Of a stretch of DNA of 64,000 bases, positions 53,301-64,000 are shown piece after piece (the first letter of the stretch is position 1; every line of letters starts with the position of its first letter). The notes beneath the pieces were generated by a model that worked only from the letters and a program-made list of their open reading frames with translations, had not been told where the DNA came from and made no database searches. The translations under genes and the position numbers were made by a program. This stretch comes from Rhynochetos jubatus (lineage: Eukaryota > Chordata > Aves > Eurypygiformes > Rhynochetidae): the NCBI GenBank assembly GCA_027574665.1, contig CM050654.1, forward strand, positions 20,652,222-20,716,221, in the 5' to 3' direction.

Positions 53301-56040
53301 ATTCAAATACAGCAAACATGTTATTGGGGAAAATTATGTAAAATCACACCATAAACTTTTTGGTTGTATTTCTTGAATTTTTCCACAAGGCATCTGCAAT
53401 TTCTCTTTTGCAGACTTGACATCTGGAAAAGTCGTAAATTCAGAGCCATTCCCAGTATCATGGGAATAATTACAACTAAGAAGACTTGGTTTAGGTTGTG
53501 AATATTCCCATGAACAGAGTGGTTTGTCATATACTGAACAGGCAGTTGCACAACAGTTAAGAATTTCTAGGATTACCTCATATAGCATTTTTTCCAAGTA
53601 ATGTTAACTGAAAGGTGCAACCAGATAGGAGGAAAATGAATTTTTGTCATGTCAGACCATCAAGATGTCTGAAATTATTTGGGTATGTGGACAAACTATG
53701 TCTGATGGTTGTCCAGTGCTTTAGGACAGCTGTTCTCCTGTTTTCTGCCAGAATGGTTTCCTTGGAACTTTGTGCCACTGGCTTTTTCACCAATTGTTGT
53801 AATTTAAGACCTACTGAGGATGTCTAATAACCCATCAAATCCTGGTCAATGCTGCTTGTGAGGCTGCAGTACTGTCTCATAATGCTCATAAAGTGTTTCC
53901 TTGCATTTCCAGATGGCTGTTCTAGCGTCCTGTGTTTTGGAACGGGTCTACAATGGTTAATGCAAGTTGGAGAGTTTTGCCATCTCCCCTCCAGGTACTT
54001 TATACCTTCTTAAAAGGTTTTTTTTTTTTTGTGCATGTTGGCTAGTCTGATTTCCAGTGGTAGAAGATATGAGTCTATCACAATGTTGTTCTGGCCACCA
54101 TTCTGAACTGTCTTTCAGAACTGCTCCTAAAATTGAGCATAGATAAAATTTATTCTAATAACTAGTTATAGAAATAATTCATATATTTGCATATCCTTTT
54201 AGATATATATAAATATATTTTCTTCTGTGTTCATTTTTCTTCTATTCATACTAATGGTACCTAGATTTTCCTTTTACTTTTGTTTTCCTATATTCAAATT
54301 ATAGTAGCTTTGTTACATTCGTTCCCATCATTCAGTTCTTAATAATCTCTTCCTCAATACTGTTACATTTCATGCAAATTGTTAATCTTGCATATGAAGA
54401 GGCAATAAAGGTAACTGTAAAATAGGATTCTAGATACAGTCCCTAATGCAATTCCTAGTTTATTTTTCAAGCCAAAAAGCAAAAAACAACCAAAAAAGGC
54501 AATTAATTATCAAAATATTTGAAAGTTATTTTAACTTCTTTAGTACATTTTAACAAAATAACACCTGGGAAAAATGCAGGTTTTAGAGTAAGGTGTTGTA
54601 GAATAAAATTGCAGTTCTTTATGCATTGTTCAATGAATTCTTGGCAAATTTGCAGATATTTAGTAATCTACTGGAAAGGCTGGTCACCAGTTCCACCTCT
54701 TATCCCAGTTTTGCTGTTCTTCTGTCAATGTTTGAGGAGGAAATTACCAGCTAGAAAGAGATCTTTGAGAATCAAAAACAGTAAGTAAGGAAAATCTCCA
54801 CCCTTTTACTAATTTTTAAATTATTAATTTTACTATTGATTCATATTTTTATCTAATTAATTAATTGTCCTGATCTAGTATCTTATTAATTAATAAAATT
54901 AATAATATGGGTTTTTCCCCAGAGACATATATTTTATTTGGATTGGTGTTGGACAAAAGTAGTTAGCTAGATACTTTCAATTGTGGTTTTTACATTCTTT
55001 ACATATGCAGTCTCAGGAACATAGTAATTTTCTTAGCCTGTTTTCTGGATTATACTTACTGATTTTCTCTCTTACCATTAGACACATTATATTTTCATAG
55101 AACTTTAGTTCCAATGGCTGCTTCTTTTTTTCTACTGTGCAGTGTTTTTAATAGTATTATCATTCTGCAAGTACATACTTGTGAATCTGTGTTAACAAGA
55201 GGAGCAAATTTTTTCTGATCATTTTTCACACCTTGGTGATAGAAATGGAAAATCTTTTCTCCTTGAAAGAAACATAAAGATGCTTAGAACAGTGTCTTCA
55301 TTTACAAGCCAGCAATTACTAAGGTATAAGAGTTGAAATTTTGTATTGCTAACAACTGTTCCTGAAGTAAGCAGAAAGTAAGGAGGCATATTTCCACACA
55401 TGCTGAAATTAGCAAAATTACTTAGGAAAGAGCTGAACAGAATCAAAATAAACCTGCAGTGGATTTTTGCTGATCTTCTCAAAATGCTGCCATGTCTTTC
55501 GGAATGTTGCTCATTTTCATGCATTGGCAGGTTTGGAACTCTGTCTTCTAAACAAAACCAAAATCAGAATTCTTGAAATGTCATGAGACAGGCAGTTTTT
55601 CATAGGATTGCTAGCTTGATCACAAGCAGATTTCATGGAGATTTAATTATTTAGTTCGTTCTAAGGAGATTTACTGTACTATTCAGAGGATTTGTGGTAT
55701 TTTGCCAATCCTTCTGTCCAAAATGCAGGCTTTGGAAGTTAAATATTTTTAAATTCTCTCTTTACTGGTCATGTTTGTAATGATACATGTTGCCTGAGTG
55801 GATCTGAGACACTCATAGATGAGTATGGCAGATCACTTCTCCCTGCATTAGTATTTGAAAAAGGAGATACTATAAAAAGGAACTTGATAGAGTAGCAATA
55901 GTAGCAGGAAACATGGAGATTTAAAAAGGCAGATGCTCTTGTGAACCAAAATACAATTTCTGGAGGCTGCTGAAATGTTCATGAGAAATTTAAAAATACT
56001 TGAAATCTGAACACTTTCTCAATTTATTTCATTGAAATTC
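44400..56040. other. Intergenic, no convincing gene
   Basis: Long AT-rich region with scattered short open frames. An acceptor- and donor-bounded block at 54656-54780 is discussed as a weak candidate dynein relic. An AT-rich patch of repeated attaatt motifs lies at about 54815-54910. Nothing else is recognisable. Confidence 0.5.
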
Positions 56041-56117
56041 AAATTATGTTAAACTTCCACTTTAAAATGAACATGCAGATGCTCAGAATTTTCTCTCTTT
56101 CCCCTCCCCCCTCCCCT

Positions 56118-56144
56118 CCCCCCCCCCCCCCCCCCCCCCCCCCC
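56118..56144. repeat. C27 homopolymer in pyrimidine tract
   Basis: Twenty-seven consecutive C residues end a C/T tract that starts about 56089. The minus strand is a long G-run with strong G-quadruplex potential. A proline-rich open frame crosses it, produced by the homopolymer. Confidence 0.9.
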
Positions 56145-58558
56145 AAATTACCTTGTGATGAAATTCAAGTGAAAGCAAAACACTTAAAAGATAAAATGGA
56201 ACTAGAAAAAATTCGACAGGCCATATCCAGTTCTTTACAAACGAAATGGAAAATAATTACAGCAAAGATTGCATAGATATACAAGAAAGCTGATGTAGCC
56301 AGAGACATTTTGGTTCTATTTCCTGCCTCTACAAGCTCAGATCTGCACATGTTTATAAGCAATTACAGGTACACTTTGACATGTGTGACAAATATGGAAA
56401 CGTGCTCATAAAATTCTCATAGGATGCTGTTTCATTTTTATAAACTGTTCCATGAACATTGAATCATACTTATAAGTACCTTCCTCATTGAATTTTCATG
56501 TGGAAGCAAGAGAAATTTATTCACGAAATATGAAGAAGTTTGTTCTTTGTATGAAAAATCTAAAGAAAGACCAATTGGCTATCTTGGTAGCTACAGCAGA
56601 AATCAGATTTCAGAACGCTCTTAAAATAAGGGTCAGTACTGGCACGGTGGCAAACCACATAGGATCTGATAGATCTCTCATCTTCATGGACCTTGTGACT
56701 ATGCAACAGTGGCCTTATTTGTGTTTGCAGCCCACTGCTTTAGTGTCATCCATACATTTATTGCTGAAGTTTTGCCAAAGGAACACCCTGCAGTTCTCCA
56801 GGATTTGTAAGTGCGTTTTCCTTTCTGTGGCCTGTCAGAAAAACCACTGGGCTTACTAAAAAACTGGACTTGCCTGTGACCAGCAGAAGGCCTCATACTT
56901 CCTAGATTGATGGGTGTTTCACAGAGGGGAGAATGAAAGCATCTCTGTGGAGCATCTAAAACTCTTCTGTCACCACATACAACCTGTCCCAGGGAGCCCT
57001 TGGGTATTTTGCCCAGAGACAAAGTGATTTGGATCGGAAGCTGCTATCTCTTTAGTCACTGGGTGCAGATTTGGTGTTTTGTGTGCAGCTTATGTGATGG
57101 TGAAACTGGCAGTCTACCACCATAAACGTTTCTCTTTATTTAAGTTAAGGAATGGATGTGATGCACTTTATAAAACATGCCAGTGACTGCAGGCAGTCTA
57201 AAATGGTCTCAGGAGTTACGAGAGGCTTCTCAGGCACAGAACACATTTTAAGCACATCAATCATCTGTAAGTATTGCTGTAAAACATTGTACATTGGGGC
57301 TTAAAACACTTCAGGCACTTTCTGAAGTTATAGCCACACTGTGTACTTAGAAATGACATTGAAGTGAAATCTCTTTTGCCTCTGTAGAATTTTGCAGATA
57401 GAGGAAACAAATCCTATTTTGCAAAAATTTGAGAGAGTATTGGAATGGATAGATTAATATAATGAAGAAATATACCTCTGCTAGACACAGGACCTACACC
57501 ACCTCTGTACCTCAGACTTCAGTGTAATCATTCTCTGGAATTTGGATGGTATAAGATAGCTTTAATCAGAGAGCAACACAGTAGTGAATTTCACTGCATG
57601 ACATTAAGGTTTTCTTTTGTTTTAGCAATTGTCTTGGTTTATGGTAAAAATCATCTTTCATTCTAGAGATAAGCACAACTTATGTATCAGAATTCATACA
57701 TTTATTTCAGGGTACAAAAAGTGTAACAGGATTGTGTATTTGTGCTACAATACGTGTTCCCTGAGAAGCATTAGTGGCTTAAAATAAGATAAATGCTGTT
57801 TAGATTTCTTTTTTTAAAAAAGGATACTGTACTTGGGATCTAAATGAAGAGACTAGAACTACAGATACAGATGGCAAAGACTTGTAGCTCTTGCTTTCAG
57901 GAGACTGATGTAAATTCTGCTTCAGTAAATTCTATAGTCATGATGTGATAACTCGAGAAAGCTTTTTAGTTGGTGTCTGATTGCCTTTCTCTGAATAACA
58001 AAATCTTTTGTGATTATGTAGCTTTCTGCTTTTTCTCCAGGGATCTTAATATCATGAGAGTTTACAACATCCTTCTAACACCAAGCAGTTGCAGTGCACT
58101 CATATTGCAAGAGAGACACACTTTATAAGGTAAATAAAGAAGGTGCTTTTTGACAGATGTGTGTGAATATAGACATACCAGAAAACAGGCATAACCATCA
58201 TAATCTCTTCAGATCTTCAACTACACTAAACCAAAACCAAACTGTGGTCACTATTTTTCCCAGTTATCTTGTCTGCTGGATGGTTGTTACTCTGGAGATT
58301 GTAGTTAATTGTACATTGTAGTCTCACTGAGTGTATCTATGTTTTCCTATGAATACAAAAGGGTGACTCCTAATGCATGAATTTGTAAATGCATGGACAG
58401 AACTAATTCCTCCCATCAGGAAATTTATGAAATCAAATGTAAGTGGTTTATGTACTAGATGATGAAACTGTTCTTAGTAGGCTGAACAGAATGCTTTTCA
58501 GGGACTGGAATAGAATGTATTGGTGATTTTAGTCCGGTTCCCAGAGATGTATACTGAT

Positions 58559-58711
58559 AAAACTACTGTCATTACTGTAGTGAGTACTGACTGGTGCAGC
58601 CTCTTCTGTAGAAACAAAGATAAAAATTACCTAATAGGACTTCTTCCTGATGATGGAAATGGTGTCTCAGGAACCATACAGATACATGTTGAATTTTTCT
58701 GTAAAAGTTAA
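58559..58711 (+). pseudogene. Possible degraded dynein heavy-chain tail exon
   Basis: In one + frame the peptide runs K-T-T-V-I-T-V-V-S-T-D-W, then LFCRNKDKNYLIGLLPDDGN. Beta-type axonemal dynein heavy chains carry, just upstream of the segment seen at 60116, a pattern of Val/Ile heptads, Trp, then LF-x-RKD-x-KK-x-x-LL-x-LD. The order, strand and spacing (about 1.4 kb upstream) fit. The similarity is short and partial: the residues expected between the LD motif and the exon end seem missing, and no clear acceptor is visible. It may be coincidence. Confidence 0.2.
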
Positions 58712-60115
58712 TATGGACCTTTTTTAAGTTGTGATGTTGGGTTGATTTTAGTTAATATGGTTCTAGTCTGCATATAAATAGACTGCCAGTAAAATAGACT
58801 TTCCTAGGGTCTAAATGGATACAAAAGGAACAAGCTGATATCACCCAGTTCTGAAACAGGGTAAAGTCCACATTCAGAATTGTACCATTTGGCTGTACTG
58901 CCTGTGAACTAAAATCTGGGTATTTCACATAGAAGCTATGGCGGAAAGACAGAAGAGGAGTTGCAGTATAGAGAAACTTGCCCAGTTGTCTGTCTTCAAG
59001 AGAGTCAGAAACACTCAGTTTTACAAGCTATCCTGGCACATTGTGTTTACATTTAAATCCAGATTCTCTACTGATGTATAAATAGGATGCAGACTCTGCT
59101 GGTTGAATAAGAACATGGTTGAATTCACTGAGAATGTGGAATTAGATATTTTTAAAACTAGGAGTTTGAGTACATTTGATTTTTTAATATTTTTCTTTTT
59201 TCTGTAAAGGAAAAGATCAATAGTTTATTGCAGCATAACAGGTAAACTTGGTCTTGGTACAACTGATTTATCAGGGTTTCTTGACTAAACAGACTGAAAA
59301 AAGAAGGAAGGAATCTGGCCAAAAATATTTCTGATAACCTTAAAAAGAATAAGAGGTTTTCTTACCCTCCTTAGGCTGCAGATTTAATCACAATTACAAA
59401 GCTGTGCGAGAGACTGTGGAAGATCATGCTGCAGAGAGAAGTAGAATACATGAATTGTAGAGTTTTGCCAAACAACTGATGCCTGCCTCTGACTTGGTAG
59501 AGTGCAGAGTTCTGGGACTGTAATAAGCAGACAGGGAGACCTTCTTTAAAATGTGGATGAGAGAATCTGACTATTCAAGTATAATATGAAATTGGATGTT
59601 GTATAGATAGAGACCAACCCTTTTATTCATGAAAAAAAAAGGCAAAAAATCCTGTCTTCTGTCCTTTGATGACCAAGGAAAAAAAAAAAAGAAAAAAAAA
59701 CAAGAAAAGAAATATTCAAACTATGGAGTATGATTCAAAAAACAGTAGAAAATATCCACCAGATAGTCTATGTGATAGTAGAAAATATTTTGTCCTCGAG
59801 TAGCTGTTGTCACCAAATAGGTGTAAATACTTAGGAAAACCAGGATTAAGTAAAAGCTAAAACTGTTTTCAAATATTTGCACTTGCTGATGCAAATCTAA
59901 CTCCAAAGGGAAATAGCTTTCAGTAATTAGTTCCAGATGTACTTGTAAAAGTTACAATGAAAAGGTAATTATGTTGTAAATAGTGGGAATGCTTTTCTTC
60001 ATCAAAGTGAGAGTTCCTTTATTCCTGGACTGATCAGTTATCTGGGATAAGAAATCCACACTGGGAAGAGCAATTCTAAACCCCTGTTACTGATTCTCTA
60101 AATTACTCCTTCCAG

Positions 60116-60446
60116 GACAATCAGTGTTTGCTCCAGGCAGATCCTCTTTCTGATGAATGGAAACTCTACGCTGAATACATACGCCACATGATTGTAGATG
60201 GGCTGTTCAAAGCTATCAAGTGTTCTCTTCAGTATGTGGCTGAAAACACTGAGACAACATTTAAATCCGCTCCTTTATTTGAAGTGCAGCTTGTGCTTAG
60301 TAGCAGTAAAACGACTTTTAAACCTTCTTTGGAGTTATGTCAATGGCAATTTCTGTGATATTATGGAGGGACTAATCAAAAACATTTATGATATGGCATC
60401 ATATGTAGGCAGGTTTGTCAAAAACCTTGGAAGTGACCCTTTTCAG
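60116..60446 (+). pseudogene. Axonemal dynein heavy chain (beta-type, DNAH9/11/17-like) tail exon, frameshifted
   Basis: After the acceptor ctccttccag (AG 60114-60115) the frame reads D-N-Q-C-L-L-Q-A-D-P-L-S-D-E-W-K-L-Y for 73 codons up to F-K-P-S-L-E at 60334. One extra T (60335) then shifts the frame, and the match resumes as YVNGNFCDIMEGLIKNIYDM and on to D-P-F-Q at 60446. The whole is the DHC_N1 tail segment of an axonemal dynein heavy chain: the W-K-x-Y-x-x-Y-I helix, the PLFEVQL strand, F-x-PSLE, then E-GLI-x-x-IY-x-MAS. Dynein heavy chains are the motors of ciliary outer arms, and the tail binds partner chains. Without the extra base the block is exactly 110 codons. The donor is CAG|gttttt, poor beyond GT. 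No ATPase region or convincing neighbour exon is in the window, where a complete tail would need many upstream exons. A decayed locus is likeliest; a live gene with a one-base assembly error remains possible. Confidence 0.75.
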
Positions 60447-61065
60447 GTTTTTGTTACTTTCGCTACTTTTCCTTTCTTTTTTTAAAGTGTCACAATTGAC
60501 CTTTCCTCTAGGCATTTGAATGTAGTTGTTTTCCCAGCTGAGTACCCCCTGTCCAGTGGTTTATGCCAAGGAGGCTAATATGTCAAGAGAAGCTGTGAGG
60601 CTTTTTCCAGTCTGTTCACTGCGAGCTGTCATAGTCTGCTCTCCTTAATCTCTGCCTCTTGTTTTATGAATGTATCTTGGCATTTCCATCAGCCACCAGC
60701 ACACAGTCTTTGAATGACACTGGCTGTTTTTTTAACTTCTTCTGGTTCAACTTGCCCAGTGGCAAGTGCCTTTCTAATACACACTGAATTCTGCAGCTGC
60801 ATGGACTCTCTGCAAAGCTGGCTCATGAATTTGCCTTCTACTTTGGCTTGTGTATTGTACACAGGCAGTCTTTGACTTTACAGTGTCTTTAGGGACAATA
60901 TTTTAAAGAAGTTAGTGAATCTTAAAATCAGAAAATTTTTTTGTAGTTGTTTCAAAACAAGTTGATTGTAAGCCTTTTAAATATAGTTGGTGAATTTAAT
61001 TAAAAAATGGACCTGAGTTTTTAAGGAAAACAGCTCATGTTTAGGCAAGCTTCTCTGGTTTCCAT

Positions 61066-61147
61066 TTCATACATATTTTTATGTATACATACACACATAT
61101 AGATATGAAATACTCCTCTGTATATGTATATATATATGTGTGTGTTT
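61066..61147. repeat. AT/GT-rich microsatellite patch
   Basis: Interrupted (TA)n, (CA)n and (TG)n runs, for example 'gtatatatatatgtgtgtgt' style sequence near 61126-61144. Simple low-complexity DNA. Confidence 0.7.
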
Positions 61148-61149
61148 AA

Positions 61150-61215
61150 ATGCAGAAGGATGGACTGAAGGATCTCTTTAAGTCCCTTCCATCCCTTTTA
61201 GTTATGAAACAATAG
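61150..61215 (+). mobile_element. Probable CR1 3' tail fragment
   Basis: The phrase 'ggatggactgaaggatctct' followed by 'ttaagtcccttccatcc' resembles the CR1 3' end (ggactagatgatct...ggtcccttcca). It is short and diverged. Confidence 0.45.
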
Positions 61216-63394
61216 AGATTTTTTTTTGCAGACTTTGGTCTCCCTGCTGCCTAGGGGCAATAGGCAAAAATTCCTTCACAAAAATGTTGATTTTTTTGAG
61301 GTGTTCACCGTATCCTAGAAATAATTATTTCTTCCTTGATTGATATGGACTGGAGTTTTCACTCAGTGGTGTATCAAGGACTTTTAACATTTCTGTGTCA
61401 TCTTTTGTATAAATTTGTATCTAAAATGCACTTTGAAATGGCACTTCTCACTATGCTGAAAATCCAGAGCAGGACTGTTTAGAGCATGACAGCTAGTATT
61501 TAGATTGAAAACTGTGTGTGGTGTTCCGAAGATCTGTTCTCTGGGAGAAGAACTCTTTGAAATCAGTGGCAATCTTGGATGGCAATCTTTTAAAGATGGA
61601 TGTGAATCACAGGGCTGTGCCCATCCGCTCAGCTTCCCACCTGAGCTATTTCCTGCTGCTGGACAACATGCCCCTGCCCCTGATTCTGCAGCACTGAGAA
61701 CCTGAATAGGGTTGTTACTTGAACCGTGTGCATGCAGTAGATGCAGAAAAGGAAAGGAAAAAATGGTCAAATGTAAAAGAGTCCATGGTATTTCTGAAGA
61801 ATGTCTTGGCGTACATGTGAAATGCACTTGCCTCTGGTTTAGAAAGAGGGAAAAAAAAAGAGCCCACCAACCAAGCCTTGACACACCTCTATGTTTGATT
61901 TCATTGCATTTACTTGTTTATTAATATAACTGATGTCTGTGGTTTGCCTTAAGTCTTCCAGTGCTCTGTGCCAATTAACTCAACATTTTCTTACATTACA
62001 TGTTATTAGTATTACTGAATGGAGAGACTAATTCATGAAACAGGAGACAGCTTTGACTAAGAAAGTGTAAGGAATGCACAGCTCTGGGTGAAAAAATGGG
62101 ATATCCAATGGCTATACAGGACGAGGAATCTGTAGACTACATTTTCAAAGTCTTAAAACTGACCTCTGGAGAACTTGTAGAGAGCAGCTGCCAGAACTAG
62201 GGATGAGGAACCTGTGCAGAACGGGAGATATGGATTCAACATAACATCTATAAAACTTTGGCACATGCTTAAATATGAGCAACAATAAAAATAACCCTGA
62301 ATGAGCTTTTTAAATTTGTTTTATTTGTTTGTTTTCATAGAGCTGTTTACCTTGCACACTTTTAATTGGATATATTTTTAAATATAGAATGATATCTGCC
62401 ATCTGTTCCCAACTGTAAGGTAAGAACTCTGTTGACTCAATTGAGTCTAGAATAGGGGCATTGTAGGTTTTTCTTAGTAGTATCAAGTTTCATTCAAGAG
62501 ACTTAATGAGAAGTGTTTATCAACGCTGTACCATCAGTGTCCTCCTAGGAATCAATTAAAATCTTACGAGAAAAACTTTGTTGTCAGTGGGAGGTAGTGT
62601 TTTCACCCAAGTAGTTATAAACTACAGGCAGTTTTTAAGGTAGATTTGACTACGGATCTCCTTTGTTATTGAAACTTAGATTTCTAAGGCCAGACACCGT
62701 CATTAGTTTATGTGGTCTGCCTTCCACAGAATAGGATTTCCAGGTTGCCCAAGTGTGTCCTAGAAAGCACACCTGGAAATTTTTACTTTTATTTTGCTGT
62801 TTGTGCTTGCATTTCAAGTTTAACTGAAATGCAGAGGCACAAAAGTAACACAGGCTCTTCTCCAACCCTTGTGGCTAAGGGCAGAGTTGAGAGATACAGA
62901 GGGACCGCAGGGCTCAAATAGCCAAAGATTCTTGGTCAGGGGGTTCAGGGTGGGATGTGAGAAATGCTGGACTTAATCCAGTATCCAGTTTACAGCAGAA
63001 CCTTGGTCTTGGTGCTCTTGACCATTCTAGGTAAGTGCATGAAAAATTGAGTAATCCACTGCTGCATTTTGATATATGTATTTTTTAAAATAAAAACTGT
63101 TGAAAGGTTGGTTCTGTGCCCCACTGGGACAAAAATAATTTTTGAAACATGAACATTTCTGAGTTTTGATTTTAGTTTTCACCAATAGGACCTGGAAAAC
63201 AGCTACTGAAAAAGTCTCAGTTCTGCCCCTGTCCCTGAAATTAAAAGGTTTTTCTGTGCAAATCTGAGGCAAGTTAAATCCTGATCCTGTAAAACTCTAC
63301 AAAGTGGACTTAATCTTGCAGGATCTGGGCATTCCTTGTTTGTGCAGGTAGGTCAGGTACTTAGCAGCTTAATTACTTTGCCTGTGTGCAAATT
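61216..63394. other. No gene recognised
   Basis: AT-rich DNA downstream of the dynein-like exon. The next dynein exon should encode a Met-rich helix followed by a Y-x-Y-L-W motif; I find no convincing match. A long minus-strand frame (61384-61884) has no family resemblance. Confidence 0.5.
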
Positions 63395-63910
63395 GTCGGG
63401 GTCCTAAGTGCCCTAACAAGCCTTTAATGGCCCTTCGAAGCCCCACCTGGGGCCTCCACCCCACATCCCGCAGGCTCCACTGCAGCTCAGCCCTGGTCCT
63501 GTCTCTGAGATATGTGGTAGGTGTGCCTGTCTTCCAGCCTGCCTCCTGGGTGGGCCTGGGTCTGCACCTGTGCTCTGGGAAGGTGTGCTCTAGGAATGCT
63601 CCCTGGATAGATCCCCATGGCTGTATGCTATAGCTTGTCACTACTTACCCCTCCTGGTTGTACCTTCTGGAGAGACCCAGGGTCTGTTATGTTGCTGGCT
63701 GCATCCATGGCTATTGTTGCACCCAGTTACAAGCACCTGGCTCTGCTGCCGTTCTTATGGCCCTGTGCGACTGTGCCCTTGGTTGGTGAGGGTGTTGTCT
63801 GTGCCAGGGTGACCTGCTCTTGGCGCACCTTCTCTGCGGAAGCAGCCAGCCCTGGCTGCTCCCTGATGAGCGTGCCCGTTTGCACACAGAGGTGCAGAAA
63901 TGGTCTCATG
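63395..63910. other. GC-rich block of unknown nature
   Basis: About 500 bp of markedly GC-rich sequence begins abruptly near 'tgtcggggtcc' and ends near 63910, where AT-rich sequence returns. Open frames on both strands (such as 63617-63955 + and 63369-63641 -) reflect composition and have no recognisable domains. The abrupt edges suggest an inserted repeat, perhaps LTR-like, but I cannot identify one. The window ends soon after, so flanking copies cannot be assessed. Confidence 0.4.
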
Positions 63911-64000
63911 CAAATTGAAGATAATCTTCTTGAAGATTTGGGCTATGCTCTTTAATATAACTTTAATTAGGGGAGTGTTGACAGACCAAAAGTTGAAGCA

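Noticed and set aside
56046-56276. Proline-run frame with a lysine-rich tail after the poly-C tract
   Set aside because: The prolines come from the C homopolymer. The tail (K-L-P-C-D-E-I-Q-V-K-A-K) looks exon-like but has no acceptor independent of the tract, and I recognise no homologue.
61384-61884. 166-codon minus-strand frame
   Set aside because: No domain, no homologue recognised, and overlapping + frames of similar quality; judged a chance frame.
61712-61924. Possible next dynein exon with a C-T-C-L-W motif resembling Y-x-Y-L-W
   Set aside because: Only the L-W pair and scattered residues fit, spacing is off by several residues, and the frame opens into A-rich low-complexity sequence.

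Overview
The window looks like nuclear DNA from a sauropsid vertebrate, most likely a bird. It is AT-rich and intron-rich, carries degraded CR1 LINE 3' ends (clearest at 24735-25199), and encodes an SP3 protein that matches the avian form closely as I recall it. There are no prokaryotic features. The only gene I can name with confidence is SP3, a Sp/KLF-family zinc-finger transcription factor on the + strand.

Layout. Positions 1-4749 are SP3 intron; the 5' exons and promoter lie outside the window. The coding exons are 4750-6112 (glutamine-rich activation domains), 18223-18415 (SUMO-acceptor inhibitory motif and buttonhead box), 23607-23803 (zinc fingers 1 and 2) and 25557-25873 (zinc finger 3, C-terminus, stop). 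All junctions are GT/AG and the phases join cleanly into 689 codons plus stop. An AT-rich 3'UTR of about 1.4 kb follows, with a probable poly(A) signal at 27297. From about 27.3 kb to the end the window is gene-poor: AT-rich intergenic DNA, homopolymers, CR1 tails and two isolated GC-rich islands (about 30.85-31.33 kb and 63.4-63.9 kb).

The most interesting item is at 60116-60446. An exon-like block encodes a recognisable piece of an axonemal dynein heavy-chain tail, of the outer-arm beta type (DNAH9/11/17), on the same strand as SP3. It is broken by one extra base near 60335 and its splice donor is poor. A weaker dynein-like block may precede it near 58.56-58.71 kb. As I recall vertebrate synteny, SP4 is followed by DNAH11 and then CDCA7L, while SP3 lies near CDCA7. 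A dynein relic just downstream of SP3 therefore suggests a lost duplicate (ohnolog) of DNAH11 left over from the ancestral SP-DNAH-CDCA7 block. The dynein match is read from the sequence; the ohnolog history is inference.

I see no tRNA, rRNA, CRISPR, phage or intact mobile element. Homology statements come from recognition of families, not from searches.
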